Part shown: piece by piece, positions 8,540-18,500 of the stretch | How the letters are laid out: the number at the start of each line of letters is the position of its first letter | How positions within the stretch are numbered: position 1 is the first letter of the stretch | Origin: a virus | Direction: 5' to 3' (one strand) | DNA length: 20,674 bases | Virus record (IMG/VR): IMGVR_UViG_3300002231_003658 | Coordinates: 16,993-37,666 of that record | Translations under genes and position numbers: made by a program | The notes under the pieces: model-generated | The model's database searches: none | Seen by the model: only the letters and a program-made list of their open reading frames with translations | What the model was told of the DNA's origin: nothing

Positions 8540-9037
8540 ATGGCGATTGAGGTTTTGCAACCTAAACAAATGGTAGACCAGTCTGGTCACCCAGTATATG
8601 CGTCTGCTAATTCTGATCCAGGGTTGATTAGTATTAGGACTACGGCTGTAGTTGCTAATGCTCAAACTTTAGTAAGTGATAATACAACTAATTTTGAGTC
8701 AGGGAAAATACCGTTACAAGGCTGCCCAGTAATCTACCTCTATGTAGATTTCACTATTGGTAGTTTGACTTCTGCATCAATAACTCCTCGGTTTGCTTGG
8801 GGGACTGATACAGATTATTTAGCTATGGTAGCTTCAGCACCAAGTAGTGGAGTTATTACAGCTAGTGATACATTGTCGTTCTTGTTTTCTTCAACAGCTA
8901 AACTTGTTGTTCCTGTACTTAACCCAGGTGCTGAGTATGTACAGATTTATACGAGTTCATCTGGGACTACGACTAGCTCAGATATGCTGATTAGTGTGAT
9001 GCGTGGGTTCAATAACCATGTGGGATATGTAGCATGA
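8540..9037 (+). CDS. Small beta-rich virion protein
   Basis: This encodes 165 residues, mostly alternating short strands rich in Ser, Thr, Val and Ala, with few charged residues after the first 30. The mid-part has Y-L-Y-V-D-F-T-I-G and P-R-F-A-W-G-T-D-T-D-Y. The C-terminus reads D-M-L-I-S-V-M-R-G-F. It has AGGAG upstream of the ATG, and its end overlaps the adaptor gene as ATGA. It is probably a head- or tail-associated structural protein from position and composition; no specific family is recognised. Confidence 0.65.
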   Translation: MAIEVLQPKQMVDQSGHPVYASANSDPGLISIRTTAVVANAQTLVSDNTTNFESGKIPLQGCPVIYLYVDFTIGSLTSASITPRFAWGTDTDYLAMVASAPSSGVITASDTLSFLFSSTAKLVVPVLNPGAEYVQIYTSSSGTTTSSDMLISVMRGFNNHVGYVA

Positions 9038-9714
9038 ATTTAGGAGAAATACGATCTTCGATACGAGTTAATATTGATGATAGGCAGAGTGACTTGTTTA
9101 CTGATTCAGAGCTAACATTGCTAATGGATAGAGCAGTGAGACATATCTGGAATCAGTTTATGCTAATGGAATTCTATCCTATTATTAAAACTACATATGT
9201 TGAGATACCAGCAGGTAGCCGGGTAGCTGAGTTATCCCCATCTTTTGGTAAGAAAATACAGAAAGTAATTAGAGTAGAAACTGCAAATGATGTAACTAAA
9301 AGTGATGCTACTACGACAGGTACAGCAACGGGTGTCTTGGTCGAAGTGGTCGAGGAAAAGTTTTCGGTTAAAGCTGACAGACAGTCAGTGTTTTTTAGAG
9401 GAAGAACTCATGTCGGATGGTATAGGATTGCTGATACATCTATTGGTTTGGCCATTTTTTATTCTCCAACCGTTACTAGGATCAGTACTCAACCTGATTC
9501 CTTTTCTTTAAGCGATATTCCAGAGGAGTACCATGAAGCCATTGTCTTGTGGGCTACAGTTCTTGCATTAGGAACTGATGAGCACAACGTTGGATTCTGG
9601 AAATCATTGTTTGATGAGATGATGGCCACTGTGGCTGCGTCATTCACAACGAAGACAGAACACGAACAAGGAGTGGTAGATTATTATGGGGAAACTCAAA
9701 GCCAATTCCTTTAA
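9034..9714 (+). CDS. Head-tail connector / adaptor protein
   Basis: This encodes 226 residues. The N-terminal helices, L-G-E-I-R-S-S-I-R-V-N-I-D-D and F-T-D-S-E-L-T-L-L-M-D-R-A-V-R-H-I-W-N, have the pattern of phage adaptor proteins that dock below the portal (a helical bundle of the gp6/gp4/gp11 type). A beta segment follows, and then P-E-E-Y-H-E-A-I-V-L-W-A-T (about residues 165-178), where related proteins place a helix that returns to the bundle. It would form the ring joining portal to tail. It overlaps the previous stop (ATGA) and is followed by the tail protein gene, the usual order. The call is inferred from pattern and gene order. Confidence 0.7.
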   Translation: MNLGEIRSSIRVNIDDRQSDLFTDSELTLLMDRAVRHIWNQFMLMEFYPIIKTTYVEIPAGSRVAELSPSFGKKIQKVIRVETANDVTKSDATTTGTATGVLVEVVEEKFSVKADRQSVFFRGRTHVGWYRIADTSIGLAIFYSPTVTRISTQPDSFSLSDIPEEYHEAIVLWATVLALGTDEHNVGFWKSLFDEMMATVAASFTTKTEHEQGVVDYYGETQSQFL

Positions 9715-11747
9715 GGGATATACTACCAAGCCTGGGTTGATTAATAACCCAGGTCTTGGTACTGATTGTAATAATGTACTAATTAACAGAGGAGATTTAT
9801 GCAGTTATCCTGCTTTTGATTTCCATAAAAGTTTGATAGATAATGGTTTAATGGATGCTTTCTTTCATACTCAGTTTGGTAATGAAGATCTGATTATTTG
9901 GAAAGATGGCGAAGGAATGTTTCAGTTAGAGGATCCAAATGATCCTATTGTACCTCTTGAGCGAGTAAATACTTTACTTAATGTTGAGGGTTATTTTGAT
10001 AAGACAACAATCAGAACTGCAGCAAGTAATTGGTTACAGGTAGGTGATTGGCTATATTATTTAGGACTATTCAGACCTATTCTAGGTTCAGTAAGTGGGA
10101 AACCTAGAATGATTCGATTGCATAAAAGAACTTTAGGAGCCTCTGGTCTTTTTAAATCGTTTAATTATATTGGAGTGTTACCGCCTAGAAGAGCTAGACT
10201 TGCTATTACTTCTCTTACTGGTATTTTAAATGAACCTACTGGATTAGATTTTGCTTTTACATTCATTACTAATGATAGCCTAGAGACTACTGAAACTACT
10301 ACTTTAAATAATGATAATGCAGAATCCGCAGCAGTTACTTTAACTGTGCCAATAACAAGTGCCATAACTAATAACGCCTTTACCTTTCGAGTTTATTTAC
10401 CAAAAGGTAGCAACAATTCTTGAACCTACTGGGGAAGCTATATTAGGTATGAGAGTTGGAATGTACATGAAGAAGTCTAGTGAAGCTGATTATTCTTTTG
10501 TTAAATATAGTCGATCTAATCTTCCAGTTCAGACCTCGCCTGTTGATACTTATCCAGGGGAACCTTTTGTCCAAGTTACATTAGGTGCTAGTCAAGGAGA
10601 TTTTCCTAATGATGATACTCCTGGAACGAATATGGATGATATTGTAAATTCTGCATTAATAGCTGTAGTGAGTGGTAGAGTTGTGCCGCCACCTTCAAGA
10701 CATGCTATTGTATTTAAAAAGAGAGTTTATTATGCCCCGGTAGCTCCTTCTGAACTTGATCCACTTCCTCAATGGGCTTTGAATCATATGCAATACAGTG
10801 CTCAACTGATTGCAGGTAATGGTATTGAGGGAAATTATATCGAAGATTTTATTAATATAGGTGATGAAAGTTCAGGTATAACGGGGTTTGTAGAATATCT
10901 TGGTCAGTTGATTATCTTCAAGCAAAAAGAAACTTGGGTACTGACAGATGATATACTTACGGGTTCTATTAGAAAATTGTTTAGTGGGTGGGGTTGTGTA
11001 AATAGGAACGGTGGGCATGGTTACTTAGTAGTAGGTGCTATGCTATTCTTTGTAGATGCTTCAGGAGTGTATAGTTGGGCAGGGGAAGGAAATCCACAAA
11101 AGATTAGTGAAGCAATTAAGGAAGATTTAGATGCTATCCCTAGGTATGTTAGTAATCCTTTACTTGATAGGTATGGATATGCTAGGCTAAGTTATGATCC
11201 ACAGTACAATTTGATTTATTTAACTTTCCCGAAAGTCACTCCAGAACAAGAAGTCTTACCTACATTTATATTTCATTTAAATGAGGGTGGTGCTTGGACA
11301 AAAATGAAAGGTGACTTGATTATAGCTGGGGAAGCTAATACACTACATCAGCTATCTAAAGTTATCTTAGCTGAATCTGGTAACAGGTATCTATTGAGTG
11401 AAAGAAAATTTATGAGATTAGGTAAATTAGATCATAGCCCTTCTCCTGCTTTTGTCTGGACTAAAGCTACTTGGACTGGTTCTATTCTTGATGGTGGCGT
11501 ATCAGCGAGGAAGAAACATTGGAAGTTCATGAATATTTCTTCGGATTCAGTTCAAGGATTAACAACTAAGTTGGTGAACCAGAATGGTGGAGTAACACAG
11601 ACATTAGTGGTAGGGGATGGAAATAATCGTGTTAAGATTGGTCGGCATCTGAATGAGTTAGGGGTTCAGTTTGAACCAGTGAATGAGACAGCACCATTTC
11701 GTATACATAATTACGAATTGGATATCCATTTGAGAGGTAGGAGATAA
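9686..11747 (+). CDS. Beta-propeller tail / packaged-DNA stabilisation protein, one apparent +1 frameshift
   Basis: Frames 9686-10423 and about 10404-11747 join into about 686 residues if one A is removed from the AAAA at 10402-10405, giving P-K-V-A-T-I-L-E-P-T-G across the join. The N-terminus (K-P-G-L-I-N-N-P-G-L, then N-N-V-L-I-N-R-G-D-L) and repeated blade-like strands such as Y-L-G-Q-L-I-I-F-K-Q-K-E-T-W-V-L and L-F-F-V-D-A-S-G-V-Y-S-W resemble podovirus propeller proteins that plug the tail or stabilise packaged DNA. Later come L-S-Y-D-P-Q-Y-N-L-I-Y-L and a G-G-A-W-T strand. It lies directly after the adaptor, as expected. The start overlaps the adaptor gene by 29 bases, with GGAG upstream. 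Tail nozzle is an alternative name. Confidence 0.65.
10402..10405 (+). other. Apparent +1 shift site, propeller protein gene
   Basis: The run is AAAA. Removing one A gives P-K-V-A-T-I-L-E-P-T-G-E-A and connects two long frames. The uncorrected frame stops at 10423; the second frame has no ribosome site of its own. Confidence 0.8.
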
Positions 11748-12148
11748 TGGCAAAGACAGGAACTATAAGTGGGACTCTTACGGTGGGAGAGACTGGTAAC
11801 CCGGATGTCTCTAAGGCATTGAGTATGACCACTCCTACTATTGACCAACAGTCTAATGGGCAAATTACTACAACTGAGAATGTCGCATCAACTACAATCC
11901 CAATGGGTGCGATAGCTGATGCTAAGATGGTGAGACTTAAATTTCATGATGGAGCGGGTGGGGCACGACTTGTTGTTATAACAATTACTAAGACATCTGG
12001 GACTGCTGTGCTTCCTGAATGTTCTGAATTGATTTTCAATTCAGGTTCTGCTTCATTAACCAGTATGCTTGTTTCTATGACTTTTGCGACACCAGCAACG
12101 CCAACAGGTGCGTATGTCTGTGACTTTACAATAGCTGGGGATGACTAA
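11747..12148 (+). CDS. Small beta-rich tail-region protein
   Basis: This encodes 133 residues dominated by Thr, Ala, Gly and Ser, with regular short strands (T-I-S-G-T-L-T-V-G, M-V-R-L-K-F-H-D-G, R-L-V-V-I-T-I-T-K). The start overlaps the previous stop as TAATG, with GGAG just upstream, and its own stop overlaps the next start the same way, so three genes are translationally linked. The composition is that of a beta-sandwich structural protein. No family is recognised; a minor tail or decoration role is a guess from context. Confidence 0.65.
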   Translation: MAKTGTISGTLTVGETGNPDVSKALSMTTPTIDQQSNGQITTTENVASTTIPMGAIADAKMVRLKFHDGAGGARLVVITITKTSGTAVLPECSELIFNSGSASLTSMLVSMTFATPATPTGAYVCDFTIAGDD

Positions 12149-12588
12149 TGGCAATACTTCATCCTGGTACTTTATCAATTGAGCAACGGCAGAATTTAGA
12201 GGCTGTACAATTCAAGCCTCCGATTGTTCCTGTGTTCTTTGAGTTTAGTATTCGTCAATATAGGGCAACTGAGAATGTAGTTTCTATACCAAAAGATAGT
12301 ATTATTACATCCCCGGTTTTCATCCGGGTAATTACACCCTTTGATGGATCGAATACTTTCTTACATCTTAAATTAGATAGTGACCAGGATGTGGGATCGG
12401 TGTCAGTCATTACTCCTGGCGTTCTATCCTTTTCACCTAATGTAACTTCTGAGACTAGGTTTCTAACTCGGACACCAGCGAAGTCTACGCTATCTTTTGG
12501 TATCGTAGAGTTAGGTGATGTTGAGCCTACTAGAGGGAGAGGGTGGGTTCTGTTGCAGTATGTCAACTTGAATTTGATAGGAGTTTGA
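12148..12588 (+). CDS. Small beta-rich tail-region protein
   Basis: This encodes 146 residues. A short polar N-terminus (S-I-E-Q-R-Q-N-L-E) is followed by strand-rich sequence with F-F-E-F-S-I-R-Q-Y, V-F-I-R-V-I and a closing W-V-L-L-Q-Y-V-N-L-N-L-I. No membrane segment or enzyme motif is evident. It is coupled to the preceding gene by TAATG and ends one base before the next gene. Probably a structural component paired with its neighbour; the family is unknown. Confidence 0.65.
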   Translation: MAILHPGTLSIEQRQNLEAVQFKPPIVPVFFEFSIRQYRATENVVSIPKDSIITSPVFIRVITPFDGSNTFLHLKLDSDQDVGSVSVITPGVLSFSPNVTSETRFLTRTPAKSTLSFGIVELGDVEPTRGRGWVLLQYVNLNLIGV

Positions 12589-12589
12589 T

Positions 12590-13603
12590 ATGGGATTTCT
12601 TGGGGCTAATAGTATATTTTTACCTCCAGAACAAAGAGCTAATTTTCAAGGAAATACAAATACTACTTTAGCTCCTGGGGATGCTGTTCCTGGAGTACCT
12701 GGTTTAACTTTCCAAGGTAGCTCTACAGGTGATCCGGCTCAGTTTCCAAATGATGTCCAGGGGGTAATACCTGATCGTTTTACTTCTGCACATCCTAATG
12801 GTATTAATAATCCCTTTTTTCAAGGGTTAGATCCTTCTTTACAAAATCTTCAGCAAGAAATTGATACACAATTTAATAGAGCAACTGGTCATAATCAAGA
12901 AATTATTGATCAAATTTTAGGTCAAATAAATACATCTCGATCTAATGCTTTAGGTGCTATTCAGGGTGCAAGAGATCAGCTTGATTTAAATGTACCACTT
13001 AATCCATTCAGTGATCAAATTAGAGAGATGCAATTTAATCAAATAAATGATACTCTCAGGCGACAGGGTAGAGATGCAGTTGCTGTTCAACAGGCCGCTT
13101 TAGCTAGTCGTGGAGTACTAGGTGGTGGCCAGTTTGCAGATATACAAAGACAAAGTGAAGCGACTGGTAGAGCAGCTAGTACAGCAGCTGATGTTGGTTT
13201 GAGAACAACACAGCAACAAACTAATATAGACGCTAATGCCTTAAGACAAGATTTAACGCAACGTCTTACTGGATTAGAATCAGATGTTCAAAATAAATTT
13301 GGAACTTTAGAAGCAACAATACCTACTTTAAATGCGATTGATCCATTTAGTTTTGCAGATATAGCAACTCAGTTACAAGCTAGTCAAGCTGCTCTTGATA
13401 TTGAAGGACGATTGGCTGATATTGCTCAGTTCCAGCATGAACGATCTGGGAATATAGCTTCTGCTGTACTTGAAGGATTAGGTCTTGTTTTAGCACTTCA
13501 GAATCCTAAGAGTGGTACAGCCCAGGCTGCACCTACTATTGGTCGAGAAGCTGGTGGAACATTGTTTGACCTGTTTCATCCATTCCCATCTCTTGATAGA
13601 TAG
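12590..13603 (+). CDS. Coiled-coil internal virion / ejection-module protein
   Basis: This encodes 337 residues. The first 75 are Pro/Gly/Asn-rich and probably flexible. Residues about 80-280 are long polar helices rich in Gln, Ala, Asp and Arg (E-I-I-D-Q-I-L-G-Q-I, R-R-Q-G-R-D-A-V-A-V-Q-Q). They are interrupted by S-R-G-V-L-G-G-G-Q, a turn that recurs in helical phage virion proteins in my memory. A short hydrophobic helix near residues 290-302 (A-S-A-V-L-E-G-L-G-L-V-L-A-L) could insert in a membrane. AGGAG precedes the ATG. It heads a run of four genes with ejection-protein character, so an internal virion protein delivered with the DNA is the best inference. Confidence 0.6.
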   Translation: MGFLGANSIFLPPEQRANFQGNTNTTLAPGDAVPGVPGLTFQGSSTGDPAQFPNDVQGVIPDRFTSAHPNGINNPFFQGLDPSLQNLQQEIDTQFNRATGHNQEIIDQILGQINTSRSNALGAIQGARDQLDLNVPLNPFSDQIREMQFNQINDTLRRQGRDAVAVQQAALASRGVLGGGQFADIQRQSEATGRAASTAADVGLRTTQQQTNIDANALRQDLTQRLTGLESDVQNKFGTLEATIPTLNAIDPFSFADIATQLQASQAALDIEGRLADIAQFQHERSGNIASAVLEGLGLVLALQNPKSGTAQAAPTIGREAGGTLFDLFHPFPSLDR

Positions 13604-13612
13604 GAGGTATTT

Positions 13613-14125
13613 ATGGCATTATCTGGTTTGGACACAATAGCGGAGTTATCAAGTAGGGCTGGGCCTCAGTTATTAAATGCTATTTTACAACAGGATCAGT
13701 TTCAACAGCAGTTAAAACAACAAGAAATTCAAAATTTAGAAAATATATCTCAACAGATTGAGGCAGCTAAACAAGCTCGTAAAGAAAAGAAAAGAGAAAG
13801 GAGAGCAAATACAATTAAGATTGTTGCTGCGGTTGCAGCTGCGGTAACAGGTGGTGCAGCTTTAGCAGCATTACCTGCAGCAGGTGCAGCAGCAGGTGCA
13901 GCAGCAGGTACTGAGGGTTTATCTGCTGGTTTAGTTGGAGCAGGGTTATCTGAAGGGCTTGCGACACCTTTGATTTCAGGTCTTGCTGGTGGAGGTATTC
14001 TTGGTGGGGCAGGTGGGGCAGCTGCAGCAGGAGGTTTATTTGCTGGGTTAAGTCCTGCTGCTCTTACAGGAATTGGTTTAGGTGGGTTTGGGACAGCAAG
14101 TGTTTTAGGGAGTAGTGTAAGATGA
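13613..14125 (+). CDS. Gly/Ala-rich hydrophobic protein, probable membrane-active ejection protein
   Basis: This encodes 170 residues in three parts. Residues 1-52 are an amphipathic Gln-rich helix (I-L-Q-Q-D-Q-F-Q-Q-Q). Residues 53-64 are strongly basic (K-Q-A-R-K-E-K-K-R-E-R-R). Residues 65-170 are almost wholly Ala, Gly, Leu and Val, with several possible membrane segments. It has no cleavable signal peptide: the hydrophobic part follows a long polar arm. This layout fits small internal virion proteins that enter the host envelope to form part of a DNA channel, as described for podovirus ejection proteins. GGAGG sits upstream of the ATG, and the 3' end overlaps the next gene as ATGA. The function is inferred; a holin is less likely given the long helical arm and location. 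Confidence 0.6.
   Translation: MALSGLDTIAELSSRAGPQLLNAILQQDQFQQQLKQQEIQNLENISQQIEAAKQARKEKKRERRANTIKIVAAVAAAVTGGAALAALPAAGAAAGAAAGTEGLSAGLVGAGLSEGLATPLISGLAGGGILGGAGGAAAAGGLFAGLSPAALTGIGLGGFGTASVLGSSVR
13877..13909 (+). repeat. GCA/GGT codon microrepeat
   Basis: GCAGCAGGT is followed by two perfect copies of GCAGCAGCAGGT, encoding alternating Ala and Gly in the hydrophobic protein. It is an in-frame low-complexity repeat, liable to slippage. Confidence 0.9.
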
Positions 14126-15519
14126 ACAACCCTTCACAACAAGTATTTCAGCAGCAACAAGCTGAGAGACAACGGTTTCAACAGCAGCTACAACAAGTAC
14201 CTCAAGCACAACAACAACCTATTCCTAAGAATGCTTTGATTCTTGGATTGATTAGTGATGCTTTATCAGCAGGTTCTGGGTCAGGACCAGGGAATATACT
14301 TAATCAATTAAAAAGTAGAACTGAACGACAGTTTGAGATAGATAGTCGGAAAATGAAACTTCAATTTGATATATTAAATAAACAGCATGAGGAGAGATTA
14401 TCAGCTTTTGATGATTTCTTTCAGTTACAACAAGAAAACCGTGCAAATGCGAGAGAAAGTAGGGCTGCTGCTAGATTTCCATCTGAATTGAAGGCCTCAG
14501 AAGCAAATGCTAGAGCTGCTGAGGCTGACGCTACAGTTGCAGAAAAGACTGTACAAAGTAGAATTGATCAACAGGGATTGAATGTGAAGATTCTTGAAGA
14601 ACAAGCTGCAGCTGTTAAACGTGCGAATCAGTTAGAACAAGCTAGTGTACAAGAAAAACGAAAAGCAGAAGATGCAGCTCGTAAAGCCAGGATAGCAAAA
14701 TCTAATTTAGAAGCGACACAGGCTGTTATGCTAGAGGAAAAAATAAAGTCTTTGCCTGATGGCCCTGAAAGAACAGCTTTGTTACAAGGTCGTGCAGCAC
14801 CTGTAGTATTATCTCAAACAGATGAAGAAAAATTCTTCCAGCATGAGATACAAACTGATCCTGAAATGGCAGCTCAGATTCGTATTGTTGGTGGTAAGTT
14901 TAAAGATTTATCTTTTGCAAATGCTCATAAATTTACTAACTTAATTGCTAACAGAATGGATAAAGTGGAAGGAAATATTGATGATGTTACTTTCCAGTTT
15001 AGAGAGAGGAATATTCAACGAGCATATACTAGGCAAAATGTAGATGAGTTCGATGATGGTACTAGACCAGATGATAATCCTGATGCTTTCTTTATTAATC
15101 CTAAAGATGAAGAAGCTCTTTGGCCCCAGATGATTGATGACTTGGCAAAAGATGTAGTGCCAGGAGTATCTCAGTATAGATATATGGTGGCTCATGGGTC
15201 AGACCCTGTTGATGAAGTTAAAGCATTCTTTCCTCGTCAACTAAAAATGGGAACAGGTGTTTTAGTGAATCCTAATGCTCAAAAGATATTACTGACTGCA
15301 GTAAATGATAGACGTAAACAGTTGGGGCTACCCAAGATTGATATTCTTACTCCTGAACAAGCTACTTTAAATCAAAATCCACAGGTAGGATTTAAGGATA
15401 TTATTGGATTAGGTGGTCAACAATTTTTAGAAGCGTTAGGTCCAGGACAAGTTGCTGGTCAACCTTCAACTCAGACTAATAGATTCTCTAATAGAGGGCC
15501 ACGCGGGTCAGGAGGGTAA
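14122..15519 (+). CDS. Gln-rich coiled-coil internal virion protein
   Basis: This encodes 465 residues. The first 34 residues are nearly half Gln. A short hydrophobic stretch follows (A-L-I-L-G-L-I-S-D-A-L-S-A-G at about 38-51). Residues about 60-225 are long charged heptad-like helix rich in Ala, Glu, Lys and Arg. Residues about 230-430 are more globular, with mixed alpha/beta character, and the C-terminus is Gly/Arg-rich. No enzymatic motif is visible. The start overlaps the preceding stop (ATGA), and GGAGG for the next gene lies at its end. Between a hydrophobic protein and a very large protein, it fits the middle member of a podovirus-type ejection set. The precise role is unknown. Confidence 0.6.
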   Translation: MNNPSQQVFQQQQAERQRFQQQLQQVPQAQQQPIPKNALILGLISDALSAGSGSGPGNILNQLKSRTERQFEIDSRKMKLQFDILNKQHEERLSAFDDFFQLQQENRANARESRAAARFPSELKASEANARAAEADATVAEKTVQSRIDQQGLNVKILEEQAAAVKRANQLEQASVQEKRKAEDAARKARIAKSNLEATQAVMLEEKIKSLPDGPERTALLQGRAAPVVLSQTDEEKFFQHEIQTDPEMAAQIRIVGGKFKDLSFANAHKFTNLIANRMDKVEGNIDDVTFQFRERNIQRAYTRQNVDEFDDGTRPDDNPDAFFINPKDEEALWPQMIDDLAKDVVPGVSQYRYMVAHGSDPVDEVKAFFPRQLKMGTGVLVNPNAQKILLTAVNDRRKQLGLPKIDILTPEQATLNQNPQVGFKDIIGLGGQQFLEALGPGQVAGQPSTQTNRFSNRGPRGSGG

Positions 15520-15522
15520 TTC

Positions 15523-18500
15523 ATGCCTAGACGACGTAAATTACGGGGAGCTAGGAACCTTGAACTAACAGGGACTCTGTTACCTGAACGAAGAACCACT
15601 ATTCTTGAGACTGTCCTTAAGCCTTTAGAAATTCTTAATATACCACAACAAGCAGCCTTTCGTAGTGTGCGAGCACTTCAAGAAGGTAGCTTTAGTGCTC
15701 TTGGAGAGCATACTCGACTCTCAGATATTGCTCCTGTAGAGCGTGGTGGTGTTGGTGAGTTTATTGGTACTATAGCTTTGGATCCTCTTAACTTTGTTGG
15801 TGGGGTGGCTGCTAAAACAGCCACTGGGGCAGCACGCAAGACATTAACTACTACACTGCGTGACGCTGAAGTCTTGACTTCGCAACTCAAGGCAGCGAAG
15901 ATAGCAGCAGAAGGTGCTCTGATAACTAAGGCAGAAAAAACCACAGGTATTCTGGAGCATGTATCTGGACTAGAGCGTGAACTAGAACTTACTAATGAAG
16001 CTGCAGTTGCTGCAAGGACACAACTTGCCAGAGTTTCGCGTGGAGCTAAAGGTAGCACACTTTCTCAGAGTACTCTCAACCCTGATCGTGCGTTATTGCG
16101 TCTTGATATTCCTTTTACTAAGAAAGGAATTGACATAGGAAATCTGGACAGATTCCCTAAGTTACTGGATAGCAGTAAGATAAACAAACAGAGACGATTA
16201 GTGAAGAGGCTCAAAAAGGTTGTTGCTTCACAAGAGGGAGATCAACCTACCGCAGAAGCAATCAGGTTAGCAAAACTTGAGCGTGCGTTGCTTAATCAAC
16301 CTGAAGGTGTACTTAATAAATATTCTCCTGCTCTTGCTCTGAGAGTTGCTCGGCAGAGGTCATTCTTGCGAAAGCATGTAGGTAATCTATTCAAACGGGA
16401 CACCGGTAACGCAAAGATTGATGTATTGCGTGAGATTAGAACTAATCGGAGAACAGGTCGGTCACTAGCTTTCAGAGGCGGGCCACTTAGGAAATTCAAT
16501 AAGGATTTCCAAGAGCTCTTTAAGGAAAGTGAGATTAAGGATATTGATGAATTCAATAAGCATATGACTGAGGCTTTTGAATTCCGTAGATTCCTTGGTA
16601 AAGAAGTAGAGTTGCCTAGTGTCCAGGATGAAATTGACCAGATTGTTGCTGAGCGAATGAACAAGGAATTCTTTGGTGAAGGTGGACAGGGTCTTGTTGA
16701 TAAGTATAAGAATGTACCTGTCTCTGATATCCCAAGGATGCAACGAAACTTCATGGCTGAGGAAGCTATTGAAGTTGGATTGAAACAGGATAATCTCAGA
16801 CAACAACTAGATAAGATAGCTAAGGTTCGCGGTAAAGTGCGTGCATCAGAGATTCGATTCGTGAATAACTGGGGAGAACATTTTGATGAAGTCTTAGATA
16901 TTGAGAAAGCTATTGGAATAAATATTGAAAAAGAATCTAGCTCAGGTGGTTGGTTGAGTTATCTCACTAGACTTACAACAAAAGAGGCACTTTTACTAAA
17001 GAAAAAGAATGCTGCTAAATTTGATTTAATTCATGGTGATGTAACAGCACACTTAGCTAATGCACTGAAAAGAAAGATGTATCCTAAGAGTGACATAGTA
17101 TCAATTAATGAACTAATGAGAGAGAAACATGGAATTGATTTTGATTGGTATGATACTAATGTTATTCGAATAATTACTAAACGATTCGATAAACATATAG
17201 AAGCAACTGGTAATGCTCAGATGGCTCATGCTATGTTTGACATCTTTGGTGTTGAGGGCAAAAATCTGAAGAAAGGAATTTCACAAGAGAAATATTTTAA
17301 GAGTATAGGAATGAAGGGTGGTCGGGATGATTTGTTCATTAGTGATGCTATCAATGATGATGCTCGTCAAGCACAGAAGTTAATTGCTGAAGTAAACAAA
17401 ACATCTAATACTGTAACATCTAAAATTCTTAGTTGGGTAGATAAGAACATTAATACATTCTATAGAACTAGCTTAACTTCATTCTTCCCACCATTCCATA
17501 ATAGAAACTTCATTGGTAACATTATGTTAAATCGCCAAGCAGGTATGGGGTTCGTAACTCAAGGTAAGTTTTTAAGTAAAATGAGAAAGTTACAATGGAA
17601 AGCAATACATAATGAATTGAATCCAGCAGAGAAAAAATTGTGGCAAGAACTTGCAGATATGCGAATTAGAGGCGAGGGTCAGTTAACTGACATTGAGCGG
17701 GAGCTAATAAGAAATAGCTCGCGTGAGGGGTGGAGAGAATTCTCAGATAAACCAGTTAGTTTTGCATTGAAAAGATTGGGTAAACGTAAGTTCTTAGATG
17801 CACCAGATACTATTGGATTAGGAAGTATACCAGGATTACATGGTATCCCAGATAATCCAATAACTTCATTTGGTACTGGCCGGTCATACGGGATACTAAT
17901 TGAGGAACAATCTCGCGGGGCACATTACTTATGGAAAAGAGATTTAGGATTCAGTCCATTAGAATCTCAGAGGTCAGTTAATAAGTACCTGTTTGATTAT
18001 CAGGCATTATCACCATTTGAAAAGAAAAGTCTAGCTCCAGCATTCCTATTCTATACTTGGAGTCGAAAGAATATACCCTTACAGTTAAAGGAGATGATCC
18101 AAAATCCTCGGCTTGCTAACGTATTCCAGAACATAACGGGATACGACCAAGAAGATGCACCTATGTATCTTCGTAATGGTGTCTCATTTCCTATACCAGG
18201 AATGGAAGATACATTCATTGGAACCTTAGGGCTTCCTCTTGAGGTACTTAAGTTTCCTTAGTGTAGCTGACACTGACCCAAATGTTGCTAGTCAACTTAA
18301 ACGAGACAACACAGCGTATGTTAACTAGGTTAGCACCTGCTTTCCGAGTACCTGTTGAGTTCATGATGGGTGAGGAAGCATTCAGTCAGAGAGCATTACG
18401 GAATACAAAATTATTTGCTAACCCCTTTACTAACTTCAGAGACTTTCAGAATTCATTCTTAGTAAAGAATTCACCATTATCTAGAGCAATCAGAACAGCA

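Noticed and set aside
13613-14125. Holin
   Set aside because: It has a long polar Gln-rich arm and a basic stretch before a Gly/Ala-rich region, and it lies in an ejection-type gene run with no endolysin nearby.
15678-16806. Minus-strand ORFs of 113-152 codons opposite the large ejection gene
   Set aside because: They are shadows of a long plus-strand gene, with low-complexity Ser/Leu-rich translations and no ribosome sites.
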